A stretch of DNA of 38,583 bases from Rhodopirellula sp. (lineage in GTDB: Bacteria; Planctomycetota; Planctomycetia; Pirellulales; Pirellulaceae): contig NZVD01000058.1 in assembly GCA_002701385.1 (NCBI GenBank), positions 1-38,583 on the forward strand. The letters are read 5' to 3'. Position 1 is the first letter of the stretch; each line of letters starts with the position of its first letter. Made by a program: the position numbers and the translations under genes. Positions 17,688 to 26,899 of the stretch are shown here, piece by piece. Under the pieces are notes generated by a model. The model ran no database searches, had not been told where the DNA came from, and saw only the letters and a program-made list of their open reading frames with translations.

Positions 17688-18653
17688 ATGATTCAATGCG
17701 GCGTCATCGGGCTTGGTCGATTTGGTAGGTTACACTCACTAACTCTTCAGGCCTTGGAGAATGTAAACCTCGCCGCTGTAGTGGCACGGCGGCAGGAAAG
17801 TGTGGATGCGTTGCTTGCAGAGATCCCAGACACCACGGGATACACTGATTTGGAAACGGCGATGAAACATTCCGGTGCCACAAATTGGATTGTTGCCTGC
17901 ACTACAAACCAACATGTTTCCGTGACTCGCAAACTCCTCGCGGCCGGGCACGCCGTTTTACTTGAAAAGCCGATTTCTGAGGATCTAGAAGAGGCCCAGC
18001 AATTGGCCGAATTAGTCAAACCTGATTCTTCCAACCTCATGCTCGGCCACATTCTCTTATTTAACAGTGAATTCAAAGGCCTGAGTCAAGCAGCTCAGAC
18101 CCAAGGTGGCGTTACACATGTGGATGCAGTACGTCACCGCCCTTCGACCATCGTTGAAGATTTCGCCGGTGAGAATCCGCTTTATGCCGCTATGGTCCAT
18201 GACCTGTATTGTGCTCAGGCTCTCACTAACGCAGTTGAACCGCGCAGCTTCAGTTGCCAATACCATCTCACCCCAAGCGGAGCGATCGATCTTGCTAACG
18301 CCCAACTAATTTGGCCCGACGGAACACTTGGGCGGTTTAGTGCCAGCTTCATGACTCCTCCTGGCATGCCCCCCCGCGGTTTTGACCGAATGGAAGTATT
18401 TGGCACAGGATGGTCAGCACGAGTCTCTCCTAACCCAAGGCCGCTTGAAGTCTGGGGGAAACAGGCAGAATGGCCTATGGCTTTGGAGATCATGGCCGAC
18501 GAAACCGGAACGACGGGTATGATGGTTGAAGAACAGCGATGCTTTTTACGAGTCGTCAGTGGAAAGCAGGAAGTACCGGTAGGTGCCCGTTATCAAGACG
18601 GACTTCAAGTTCAGCGGTGGATGAAAGAACTAGATCGAGTCGCTATTCGCTGA
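17688..18653 (+). CDS. Gfo/Idh/MocA family NAD(P)-dependent oxidoreductase
   Basis: The 321-residue protein has an N-terminal Rossmann fold (GVIGLGRFGRLH, residues 5-16), the family's EKP motif (E93-K94-P95) and a VHDLYCAQAL segment at 170-179 carrying the likely catalytic His171. There is no signal peptide, so it is cytosolic. Members oxidise or reduce sugars, inositols and related polyols; the substrate is not readable. It follows the sulfatase by 30 bases and has a strong Shine-Dalgarno, suggesting that it processes a product of the same catabolic route. Its 3' end overlaps the convergent DUF454 gene by 11 bases. Confidence 0.92.
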   Translation: MIQCGVIGLGRFGRLHSLTLQALENVNLAAVVARRQESVDALLAEIPDTTGYTDLETAMKHSGATNWIVACTTNQHVSVTRKLLAAGHAVLLEKPISEDLEEAQQLAELVKPDSSNLMLGHILLFNSEFKGLSQAAQTQGGVTHVDAVRHRPSTIVEDFAGENPLYAAMVHDLYCAQALTNAVEPRSFSCQYHLTPSGAIDLANAQLIWPDGTLGRFSASFMTPPGMPPRGFDRMEVFGTGWSARVSPNPRPLEVWGKQAEWPMALEIMADETGTTGMMVEEQRCFLRVVSGKQEVPVGARYQDGLQVQRWMKELDRVAIR

Positions 18654-19092
18654 CCTGTCTTCGTTTGCGTTGTAATGCGTCGTCTTTAGGGACTGGTAGA
18701 CGCAAGATCACCAGTAAGCCAATCAGTGCCAAGCCAATGACGAGATACCGCAACCATGCTATCGGAGGCCCGAAATACAGTGTGAACGCGACTGAACATA
18801 TCACAACCAGCACTGCTTTCACTTTCACATGCCTTTGAACGCCACCGTGATCCTCCCAGTCAGTAAGAATCGGCCCGAACAATCTAGACTGTCGTAGTCG
18901 CGCGTTCAAACGAGGCGACGTACGAATCAACAGATAGCTGGTGAGCAAAAGGAACGGGGTTGCCGGAAGCCCTGGCAACAGCGCCCCAAGAACTCCCAAG
19001 ACAAAGAAGATCCCTGCTGTTGTCAACAGGACGATTTTTTTGAATCCGGTAGCAAGGTTGGGAGAGGACAAAGAAATTCCAAATAAGTGCAA
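18643..19092 (-). CDS. DUF454 (YbaN-like) inner membrane protein
   Basis: This is a 149-residue membrane protein. The family core is easily seen: LGVLGALLPGLPATPFLLL near residue 37, then RTSPRLNARLRQSRLFGP, then DWEDHGGVQ and two more hydrophobic spans (about 95-112 and 115-137). DUF454 proteins such as E. coli YbaN are small polytopic proteins of unknown function. A TTG at 19092 is the furthest possible start, since TAG lies upstream; a later TTG at the LATGF position is possible. It stands alone and overlaps the convergent oxidoreductase gene. Confidence 0.85.
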   Translation of the reverse strand: MHLFGISLSSPNLATGFKKIVLLTTAGIFFVLGVLGALLPGLPATPFLLLTSYLLIRTSPRLNARLRQSRLFGPILTDWEDHGGVQRHVKVKAVLVVICSVAFTLYFGPPIAWLRYLVIGLALIGLLVILRLPVPKDDALQRKRRQVSE

Positions 19093-19218
19093 ACCATCGG
19101 GTGTGAAACTGAACAGCTACTATAAACCAATCTTCAATTCATGAATCTTAATGTACAATGAATAATACTGTTAATGAACATGTGATTTCCCTCCTATTTA
19201 GCCACTAACCCTTCTAAG

Positions 19219-22200
19219 ATGCCCAAACCTTCCTCCTTAAAGCTATCTCTTTTTCTACTCTGCGCTACTGTGACTTTCACCCAAGCACAGGATCGAGCTG
19301 GACTTGATTTCTTTGAAGCGAAAATCAGACCAATGTTGATAAAGCATTGCTATGAATGCCACAGCGCCGAAGCAGTTGCAAAGAACAAGCTCAAGGGTGG
19401 GTTATTTCTGGATACACGCGCTGCCTCACTCAAGGGCGGTGAAAGTGGCCCTGCTGTTGTACCAGGCAAGCCTGACGAAAGTCTATTATTTTCGGCTTTG
19501 AAGCATGAGAGTTTTGAAATGCCTCCCGCCGGAAAGTTGCCGGATGAGATCATTGAGCACTTTCGACATTGGATTGAAATCGGAGCTCCGGACCCACGTG
19601 AGGGTGAGGCCATTGCGACTGCTGAAATTGACATAGAGCAAGGGCGTAAACATTGGGCCTTCCAACGTCTGCACCAAACGACTCCACCGGAAGTTCAGGA
19701 CCAGGCATGGCTTCACAATGAAATTGACAATTTTGTTCGAGCACGTCAGGAAGTCGCTGGAATCACACCAAACACACTTGCTTCACCACGCACTTTAATT
19801 CGGCGCGTTTACTTTGATCTCGTTGGCTTGCCTCCATCCCCTGAAGCGGTGAATCATTTCCTGCAGGAAGCCGAGGTCGATTTACACAGTGCCTACGACA
19901 ATCTTCTTGACCAACTGCTGAGTAATAAACAATATGGGGAACGCTGGGCGCGGCACTGGCTGGACATCGTACGATTCGCTGAAAGTAACGGCTACGCGTT
20001 CGACCGCGATCGCCCCAACGCATGGCATTATCGCGACTGGGTGATTAATGCCCTCAACAACGACATGCCCTACACCGACTTCCTGCATTATCAGTTAGCA
20101 GGTGATATCAATACACCTACGACGTATACAACCACAAATGAATTCACGACTGCGCGCGCCAACCTTGCCGCTACCGGATTCCTGGTATCCGGACCATTTA
20201 CGTCTCAGCAAACTCAAAAGGAGCGAGAACGTAGTCGTTACGAGCAACTTGACGACATTGTCAGTACACTTGGAACTTCCGTCCTGGGACTCACCGTCGG
20301 TTGTGCACGCTGTCACAGTCATAAGTTTGATCCATTACCAAAGCACGACTACTATCGTCTCGTAGCAAATTTCGCCGAAGTTGGCAGTGCCGATGTGCAA
20401 CTCAATTCGAAACCGGAAGAGTTTCTCGCAGCGAAGAAGGTTTATGACGACGCCCATGCTCCGCTCACCGCGGCACTCAATCAATACGGTTCCGAATCAC
20501 TTACATCCAATTACAACAACTGGGCCAACTCTGCCACTGCGAATCCTGAGACCGCAGTGGTTACTCAGTCTTCGTGGCATTATGCCACTGGATTCAAAGC
20601 CGCGGATCTCCAGCAAACCTGGGATGCCGAATTTGCTCCCGAGAAAGCGATTGACCTGAAGGCCAGTTATCAAGAGGGAGCCATTCATTGGAAGGAAATG
20701 ACGCAGTGGAAAGATGCGACAAACAATGCCCTTACTCCCGCTGCCAACACGGCTCATTACGTTTATCGCACGATCAATTCCCCTGTCGCTCAAACAGCCC
20801 GCTTAAGTCTTTCCAATCTGGGGCGTGTTGCCGTTTGGGTGAATCAGCGAGAAGTGTTACGAGCAGTCGATGCTGACAATACATCCGCCGGCCAGTATGC
20901 ATTCAACGTTTCCTTGAAGCAGGGAGAAAATGCCATACTGCTCAAACTGGCCGGCCCTCACCCCAATCTTCATTTCAATTATCATCTTGAAACATTAGCC
21001 GAATCACCGGTTGCAGATTTTGGTAGTTGGTATCACCTGGGCCCCTTCAAGGCCAAAGACCATAATGCCGCTTTTTCAACCGTCTATCCACCTGAAAGTG
21101 GAGTTGACCTAAAACAAACTTTTGAAGGTGGGCTTCAATGGAAAGAGCATACTGACTGGGAAGACGGTACCGCGCATAACGATCTGTTAAGTGGTGAAAA
21201 CAGCGCGAATTTCCTCTACCGAATCATCAACTCCCCGAGGCCGCAACCGGTCCACTTATCACTCGGAAGTGATGACGGCATACAGGTTTGGGTGAATGGC
21301 CGAAAAGTTTTGAATAAGAACGTGGGCCGTAACGATGCCAAAGCGGATCAGGAAAAAATCACGATTCAGCTTGCACAGGGGAAAAACGAACTCCTCCTGA
21401 AGATTTCCAATGGAGGTGGCAAAACTGGTTATTACTTCAAGGCGACACATGGCAAAGAGCCTGATGATGTTCGCAACATTTTGAATCTAGCCTCCGACAA
21501 ACGAAACGACGGACAAAAAAAACGTCTACTGGACTGGTACAAAGGTTATGATCTTGGTTACTTGGCCTTGGAATTCCCCGTCAAGTTTCATGAGTTGTCT
21601 CAGCCGAACCCAGTCAATGTCCCAGTGTTTTCTGCCAAATCGCGCGGTAGTACCTATCAGTTTGGTGAAGACACTTACAAGGTCTATCACCTTAGACGAG
21701 GAAATGCTGACAACAAAGAGAGCCTCGCAGACGCCGGTGTTTTGCAGGTCTTGACTGCAGCCGACAAAGACGAGACTTTTTGGACGACTGCCGGAAACAC
21801 TCTGGAATCCCCTCTCTCTGGTCGCGAAACCTTAGCCAGCTGGCTAACCGATCAAGAGCAAGGAGCTGGTCACCTTGCCGCTCGCGTTTTAGTCAACCGC
21901 ATCTGGTACCATCATTTTGGCCGAGGTATTGTTTCGACTCCGAGTGATTTCGGCACACGCGGAGAACGTCCCACACATCCTGAACTACTTGATTACCTAG
22001 CACAGCAACTGATCGACAATCAGTGGCGTACAAAGTCGATTCATAAATTAATTATGAAAAGCGCAACCTACATGCAGGCCAATGCCGAATCCCCAACTGG
22101 GATTCAGGAGGATCCTGAAAACATGCTGATTTGGCGGCGATCGGCTAAACGACTCGAAGCAGAAATCATTCGTGACACGATACTGGCTACCAGCGGTACT

Positions 22201-22647
22201 CTGGATACAACTCGGTTCGGCAAAGGAACACTTGATGAACGCAGTGCCAAACGTAGCATCTACTTTACTGTTAAACGCAGTCGCCTCATTCCACTTCTGA
22301 AGCTTTTTGACGCTCCAGACGCCATGCAGGGAATCGCAACCCGTGAACAAAGCACCGTGGCTCCCCAGGCCCTAGCCTTACTTAACTCACCACTGATCCG
22401 GGAATATGCGACTAAATTCGCAACCCGGGTGCGGCCAAATGCCGAAATCTCTAACGAGCAAGTAATCACGACGGCTTATGAACTCGCCTTGTCACGGCCT
22501 GCTACGGCAAACGAAATACAAACCATGAATCAGTTCATCACCAGTCAAACAGAAAAGCGTGGTGGAGATGCGAATGCCCAGCAATTGGCCGTTCGCGATT
22601 TCTGCCACCTTGTTTTGTGCATGAACGAATTTATCTACATCGACTAG
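19219..22647 (+). CDS. PSCyt1-PSCyt2-PSD1 protein with two tandem inserted modules
   Basis: At 1142 residues it is longer than the roughly 800-1000 common for the family. Order: signal peptide (1-23), PSCyt1 cytochrome-type domain with C44-Y-E-C47-H48, DUF1549 (about 165-410) with a second CxxCH at 362-366 (CARCHSHKFDP), then two similar modules at about 450-595 and 600-750, and DUF1553 from about 870. Each module reads as SW-(H/Y)-x-G-F-K at its start, a W-K-E-x-T-x-W-x-D segment, a YR-x-INSP segment, an x-VWVN-x-(R) segment and a GEN/GKN-x-(I/L)LLK segment. That pattern suggests a jelly-roll, possibly carbohydrate-binding fold. The DUF1501 gene follows 20 bases downstream. Location is probably periplasmic; function is unproven. 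Confidence 0.93.
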   Translation: MPKPSSLKLSLFLLCATVTFTQAQDRAGLDFFEAKIRPMLIKHCYECHSAEAVAKNKLKGGLFLDTRAASLKGGESGPAVVPGKPDESLLFSALKHESFEMPPAGKLPDEIIEHFRHWIEIGAPDPREGEAIATAEIDIEQGRKHWAFQRLHQTTPPEVQDQAWLHNEIDNFVRARQEVAGITPNTLASPRTLIRRVYFDLVGLPPSPEAVNHFLQEAEVDLHSAYDNLLDQLLSNKQYGERWARHWLDIVRFAESNGYAFDRDRPNAWHYRDWVINALNNDMPYTDFLHYQLAGDINTPTTYTTTNEFTTARANLAATGFLVSGPFTSQQTQKERERSRYEQLDDIVSTLGTSVLGLTVGCARCHSHKFDPLPKHDYYRLVANFAEVGSADVQLNSKPEEFLAAKKVYDDAHAPLTAALNQYGSESLTSNYNNWANSATANPETAVVTQSSWHYATGFKAADLQQTWDAEFAPEKAIDLKASYQEGAIHWKEMTQWKDATNNALTPAANTAHYVYRTINSPVAQTARLSLSNLGRVAVWVNQREVLRAVDADNTSAGQYAFNVSLKQGENAILLKLAGPHPNLHFNYHLETLAESPVADFGSWYHLGPFKAKDHNAAFSTVYPPESGVDLKQTFEGGLQWKEHTDWEDGTAHNDLLSGENSANFLYRIINSPRPQPVHLSLGSDDGIQVWVNGRKVLNKNVGRNDAKADQEKITIQLAQGKNELLLKISNGGGKTGYYFKATHGKEPDDVRNILNLASDKRNDGQKKRLLDWYKGYDLGYLALEFPVKFHELSQPNPVNVPVFSAKSRGSTYQFGEDTYKVYHLRRGNADNKESLADAGVLQVLTAADKDETFWTTAGNTLESPLSGRETLASWLTDQEQGAGHLAARVLVNRIWYHHFGRGIVSTPSDFGTRGERPTHPELLDYLAQQLIDNQWRTKSIHKLIMKSATYMQANAESPTGIQEDPENMLIWRRSAKRLEAEIIRDTILATSGTLDTTRFGKGTLDERSAKRSIYFTVKRSRLIPLLKLFDAPDAMQGIATREQSTVAPQALALLNSPLIREYATKFATRVRPNAEISNEQVITTAYELALSRPATANEIQTMNQFITSQTEKRGGDANAQQLAVRDFCHLVLCMNEFIYID

Positions 22648-22667
22648 CTCTAACTCCTGATTTTCCC

Positions 22668-24107
22668 ATGCATCATTCATCTTCATTTAACAACCGACGT
22701 CAGTTCCTCGCCAAAGCTGGAATGGGGTTCGGCAGTCTTGCATTGACTGACCTTCTGCACCAGGAAGGGATCATTCAGGCGGCCGAGTCAAACAATCCAC
22801 TCGCCGAACGATCCTCCCATTTCAAGCCTAAAGCCAAGTCTATTATTTGGCTATTTCAGACAGGTAGTCCGAGTCAGGTCGATACGTTTGACTACAAACC
22901 GGAGCTAGGCAAACGGGACGGTCAACAACTGGCGGGTGCTGATCCTAAAACAGGTTTTTTCACGACGAGCGGTAAATGCCTGAAGTCCCCCTTTAAGTTC
23001 CAACAACACGGTGAATCTGGTGCCTGGATCTCAGAAATCTTCCCCAACATCTCCAAGCATGCCGACGACATCGCGTTCGTATACTCCTGTCATTCACAGT
23101 CCAACAACCATACGCCAGCCATGCTGGAACTCAATGGTGGAATGATTCGACAAGGGTTCCCGAGCATGGGCTCATGGATGAGCTATGGCCTTGGCAGCTC
23201 GAATTCCAATCTACCGTCTTATGTCGTCATGCACGGCACCAAACCGCGTGGCGGCGATCCGATTTGGTCTTCCGGTTTTCTGCCGTCCGTCTATCAGGCA
23301 ACTTCACTTGACCCCCGAGCGGCCAAACCAATTGACAATCTGGAACAATTAAAAGAGCTGGAAGGATCGCAACAGCGATCTTTACTAGATGCACTCAACA
23401 ATGCGAATCGCAAGCATGCAGAAAGTCGCCCCTTTGATCGCGACCTCAATGCCCGCTTAGAGTCATTCGAACTGGCTTATCGTATGCAAAGTGCTGCCCC
23501 GGAAGCTTTCGATATTGCACAGGAGCCTGAGTACATTCACGAAATGTACGGGCTGAATCGAGATGATTCCAAGGACTATGGGCGTCAGTGTTTACTGGCC
23601 AGACGACTGATTGAACGCGGAGTTCGCTTCGTTCAGGTATTCGCTTCCGTCCCCAAAACCCCTGGCGGCGGAGTTGGCGATGTTCCCTGGGATGGTCACA
23701 GCGATATCAAGCTCAATCACAGCACTTGTGCTTCCACGGTAGATCAACCGACCGGGGCGCTACTGACTGACTTGAAGCAACGAGGCCTGCTAGAAGACAC
23801 GATTGTCATCTATGGAGGAGAATTCGGTAGAACGTCCGATTCACAGGGTTCCGCCGGACGAGACCATAACCCGAATGCGTTTACCACCTGGTTTGCCGGT
23901 GGTGGATTTAAGGGCGGTGCTCAATATGGTGCCACCGATGAATTTGGATACAAATCGGTAGAACAACGAGTCACAGCACATGACATTCATGCCACGGTTC
24001 TGCATCAAATGGGTATCGACCATGAGGAACTCACTTACCGGTTCAACGGACGTGACTTCCGCCTTACCGACGTAGCTGGTGAAGTCCTACACGACATACT
24101 GGCTTAA
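22668..24107 (+). CDS. DUF1501 family exported protein
   Basis: The 479-residue DUF1501 protein starts at ATG 22668 (MHHSSSF), placing NNRRQFLAKAG as a Tat-like motif; a GTG at 22617 would overlap the previous gene and is less likely. Signatures are TGSPSQVDTFDYKPELG near 60 (Thr-Gly-Ser instead of Gly-Gly-Pro), PWDGHSDIKLNH near 345, GGEFGRTSDSQGS near 385 and GRDHNPNAF near 400, ending [15 protein letters not shown]. It partners the 1142-residue PSCyt protein immediately upstream. Substrate unknown. Confidence 0.93.
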   Translation: MHHSSSFNNRRQFLAKAGMGFGSLALTDLLHQEGIIQAAESNNPLAERSSHFKPKAKSIIWLFQTGSPSQVDTFDYKPELGKRDGQQLAGADPKTGFFTTSGKCLKSPFKFQQHGESGAWISEIFPNISKHADDIAFVYSCHSQSNNHTPAMLELNGGMIRQGFPSMGSWMSYGLGSSNSNLPSYVVMHGTKPRGGDPIWSSGFLPSVYQATSLDPRAAKPIDNLEQLKELEGSQQRSLLDALNNANRKHAESRPFDRDLNARLESFELAYRMQSAAPEAFDIAQEPEYIHEMYGLNRDDSKDYGRQCLLARRLIERGVRFVQVFASVPKTPGGGVGDVPWDGHSDIKLNHSTCASTVDQPTGALLTDLKQRGLLEDTIVIYGGEFGRTSDSQGSAGRDHNPNAFTTWFAGGGFKGGAQYGATDEFGYKSVEQRVTAHDIHATVLHQMGIDHEELTYRFNGRDFRLTDVAGEVLHDILA

Positions 24108-24135
24108 TCGCAGGACGCAAGCACCTCATCTTGCC

Positions 24136-24900
24136 CTAGAGGTGATCCTCGTATTCCAACCCCGTCGGTTGTTGCAAGAGATTTACAACCGTTTGCTCCA
24201 TTGCAGTGACGATGCCATCGAATAGCACGGCACCTTTCTCGGCTGATGCTAAGTCCGGACGTCCGGTACACCCCTCGGCTGTCCGTTGTCGAAGGTCGCG
24301 ACTGATGTACACGCCGTCCAAATTATCGGTAATCAACTCGCCGGCATCGTTCAACAAATCTGTTTTGACTAATTCCGGTCGCAGATGCATCAGCATGGAT
24401 GTCTCAAATTCACACGCGTGCCCGACAAATTTGTGATCACCTTCCAGCGTTTCCGAGATGAGAGAATCGGCGACGTCCCAATAGCATGCCGCGGCAAGCA
24501 AACGATCGACATAATCGTTTTGCAAACGTCTCAGAGCGACACGCATAGGATCAATGTTGCCGCCATGACCGTTCAAAAGAAGAACGCGACGAAAGCCGTC
24601 TTTAAGGACACTTCGTACCATCCCCATCAAGGTTTCAATATAGTGTTCCAGAGGTGCATCTAATGTTGCACCAAGTCGCAGGTGGTGTGCACTGGCACCA
24701 AGCCATTGCGTCGGCGTGAGCAGAATCTGCTGAGGAATCCGTTGCTCAAGGGATTCCACTACACCAGTACACAGAAAATTGTCTGTTCCAGTAGGCATGT
24801 GGGGGCCATGTTGTTCAACGGCGGCGATCGGTATGATCACCAAGACGTTTTCTCGATCTACGTCCCGCAGTTCAAACGCTGTCATTTCTTGAAATTTCAT
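24136..24900 (-). CDS. Creatininase-family amidohydrolase
   Basis: The 254-residue protein has the creatininase metal-site segments: E29-Q-H31-G-P-H-x-P near the N-terminus, D40 in TGTDN, NGHGGN with H112, and GHACEFETS at 160-168. Relatives hydrolyse cyclic or linear amides (creatinine, or a formamide step in cofactor synthesis); this copy's substrate is not known. ATG at 24900 is chosen because AGGAG lies 5 bases upstream; the TTG at 24903 would be too close. The gene overlaps the 3' end of the symporter gene by 29 bases, so the two are probably translated together, suggesting that the transported solute is hydrolysed by this enzyme. That coupling is inference. Confidence 0.9.
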   Translation of the reverse strand: MKFQEMTAFELRDVDRENVLVIIPIAAVEQHGPHMPTGTDNFLCTGVVESLEQRIPQQILLTPTQWLGASAHHLRLGATLDAPLEHYIETLMGMVRSVLKDGFRRVLLLNGHGGNIDPMRVALRRLQNDYVDRLLAAACYWDVADSLISETLEGDHKFVGHACEFETSMLMHLRPELVKTDLLNDAGELITDNLDGVYISRDLRQRTAEGCTGRPDLASAEKGAVLFDGIVTAMEQTVVNLLQQPTGLEYEDHL

Positions 24901-26467
24901 CAAGGCTCCTGTCGTTACTCTGAGTGACTATTTGCCGGTATGTGAATTGAGTGGGAATTTCTGGGAATAACCGTGACACACCTAACCCGAGGATCAACGC
25001 TCCACCGAAGCCAATCGGCCAATACCAAACCGAAAACCATGCTTCCTGAGTATACATCAGCATCAGAGTACAGACGGTTGCAGTCAGTGCACTTATTAAT
25101 ACCCCTAGACTATTCGAACGCTTGTCAAATAACGCTAACAAGAAGACCGCTAATAAAGGCCCGCCAAAAGCAGCAGTCAATTTCTTGCCTATGTCGAACA
25201 CGTCACCCATATTCCCCACCATACATGCCAGGCCTACTGCAAAAACTCCCACCACGACTAAAGTGAATCTGATAAACGTCAACTCTTCTCTTTCAGATCG
25301 GGGCTTGCGCGAAGGTAGAAGACGATCTCGAAAATCAACTACCACAGCAGTCGTTACTGAGTGAATCCCTGAATCAATACTCGACATAATCGCTGCCATT
25401 AAGGCTGCCAAAAACAATCCTGCTAAACCGGGTGGAAAATGTACACGAACAAACTCGGGCATTGCCCGATCAGCAGCTTTCGGTTCAGCCTCGACGATCT
25501 GCTGAATCGTGGGCAACGACAACGTTTCCAGTTTTTCGACAGCTTCTGGGCTTTCAACGACGCTCGCTAACTCCAGCGGATTATTTCCAAAGTAAGTGTA
25601 TAGCCCAACACCAATAGCCAACAGTCCCGGAATTACAATCCACATCCCCGCCAGATTGAGCCAGGCTCCGCGTTTAATATTCCGTTCATCACTGCCAGCA
25701 AGATAGCGTTGGACTGCTACCTGATCGACGCCAAAGGCGGATACAGACTCCAAAAATACACCGATCAGAATCGCCCAGCTCCCATACTTGAGGCTCATCG
25801 ATAGTTCAAAATCGACAATCGTCCCCGATCTACCATCAAAATAGTTGCTCACGATTTCTGCGACCGTCGCATTGGACTTACTGAGGATTAGTAGCAAGGC
25901 TGCCAATATGGTGAGTGCAAAGATAAAAAACTGAATCACATCAGTCCACATTACCGCCCGTAATCCGCCAAGCATCGTATAGCCGATCGATATGATCCCC
26001 AGTCCGATGATGATGACGGTTTCATCAATTCCGGAAACCTGCCTCACTACAACCGATGCCGCGTAGGTAGCAGAAGCCATCCACCCAATTCGCAATAGTA
26101 TGAATAAACCAGAGGCCAAGGACCGGACCTTAACGTCATAGCGTTTTTCCAGATACTCGTACGCTGTCTCGACACGCAATCGAGCATAGACGGGAATGAA
26201 TATCTTGATGACAACCGGAGTCATCAGCGCGAACGCGACTAACGACAGACCAATCTTCAAACTGTCACCTAAGGCTGCCGAAGGATAGAACACAAAGCTG
26301 TTGGATGAAAACAGAGTCGCCATGACGCTCAGCCCAACCGTCAGCCAACCCATAGACCCACCGGCGACGAAGAATTCTTTCCGATCCTGATCTCGACCGA
26401 AGTAGACTCCCAACGAGATGATGAAGAGCAGATAAACGACAACTGTAATAATATCGAGCGTGTGCAT
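24872..26467 (-). CDS. Sodium:solute symporter (SSS family)
   Basis: This is a 531-residue polytopic protein with about 13 hydrophobic spans, starting with an N-out helix DIITVVVYLLFIISLGVY and the family segments FFVAGGSMGWLTVG, SNSFVFYPSAALG and GLRAVMWTDVIQFFIF. It belongs to the SSS family (sodium-driven uptake of sugars, amino acids, carboxylates). A non-membrane stretch of about 45 residues (near 295-340, with many Glu) sits between spans. The start is ATG 26467. It is followed by the overlapping creatininase gene and preceded 42 bases upstream by a small Cys-rich gene. Substrate cannot be read. Confidence 0.93.
   Translation of the reverse strand: MHTLDIITVVVYLLFIISLGVYFGRDQDRKEFFVAGGSMGWLTVGLSVMATLFSSNSFVFYPSAALGDSLKIGLSLVAFALMTPVVIKIFIPVYARLRVETAYEYLEKRYDVKVRSLASGLFILLRIGWMASATYAASVVVRQVSGIDETVIIIGLGIISIGYTMLGGLRAVMWTDVIQFFIFALTILAALLLILSKSNATVAEIVSNYFDGRSGTIVDFELSMSLKYGSWAILIGVFLESVSAFGVDQVAVQRYLAGSDERNIKRGAWLNLAGMWIVIPGLLAIGVGLYTYFGNNPLELASVVESPEAVEKLETLSLPTIQQIVEAEPKAADRAMPEFVRVHFPPGLAGLFLAALMAAIMSSIDSGIHSVTTAVVVDFRDRLLPSRKPRSEREELTFIRFTLVVVGVFAVGLACMVGNMGDVFDIGKKLTAAFGGPLLAVFLLALFDKRSNSLGVLISALTATVCTLMLMYTQEAWFSVWYWPIGFGGALILGLGVSRLFPEIPTQFTYRQIVTQSNDRSLDEISRNDSV
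24906..24910 (-). promoter_or_regulatory. Shine-Dalgarno site deciding the creatininase start
   Basis: AGGAG on the minus strand, 5 bases before ATG at 24900, lies inside the symporter coding sequence. It favours this ATG over the TTG one codon earlier. Confidence 0.6.
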
Positions 26468-26509
26468 CTGGCCAATATAACTGATGCCAGAGCGAAGGTG
26501 GGCACGATC

Positions 26510-26677
26510 TTAGTCGAGCGAGACAGAAACCAGCTTCATAGCCTTGCAAAGACGTTTTTTGCACTCGGCCACACGCCCACACTTACGACATTCATGCGTC
26601 GCATTCAAGGAAGCCATAAAAGAAGACTTTTTCGAAACCTTCTTAAGCTTCTTCGATTTACAGTATGATTTCGCCAT
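26510..26677 (-). CDS. Small four-cysteine (zinc-ribbon-like) basic protein, 55 aa
   Basis: A short gene not previously listed among longer ORFs. ATG at 26677, stop TAA at 26512-26510, 55 residues. The N-terminus is very basic (MAKSYCKSKKLKKVSKK). The C-terminal half holds C30-x2-C33-x5-C39-x4-C44 (HECRKCGRVAECKKRLC), a knuckle that looks able to hold a zinc ion; an extra Cys is at 6. Similar short CxxCGRVA-type proteins occur in diverse bacteria in my recollection, which would support a real gene. It lies 42 bases upstream of the symporter start and may head that operon. Nucleic-acid or protein binding would suit the charge; function unknown. Confidence 0.65.
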   Translation of the reverse strand: MAKSYCKSKKLKKVSKKSSFMASLNATHECRKCGRVAECKKRLCKAMKLVSVSLD

Positions 26678-26899
26678 TGAATTCTCTGAATCCTAGAGTT
26701 CGCTCAGATGACACTATTGCAACTGAGTCTCAATATCTTGACACATCGCCCGCCAAGAGTCAACATCTGCGGCCAAAAAACACTGCTTTTATAGTTTTAA
26801 GATAAAATCACTGGCTCCGTTTCCATCGTCAGACAACTTTGAAATTTGCCGAGAGAGCCTTATCTAAATACGTTAAAATCAACCTAACGGTAAGTAACT

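Noticed and set aside
26462-26668. 68-codon plus-strand ORF in the region of the small Cys-rich gene
   Set aside because: The opposite strand encodes a protein with ordered cysteines and a better context; this frame lacks any signature.
26738-26766. TTGACA on the plus strand as a -35 box for the gene at 26900
   Set aside because: At 17 or 18 bases spacing only CAACAT-like sequence is present, a poor -10, and planctomycete promoters are not well enough defined to call it.
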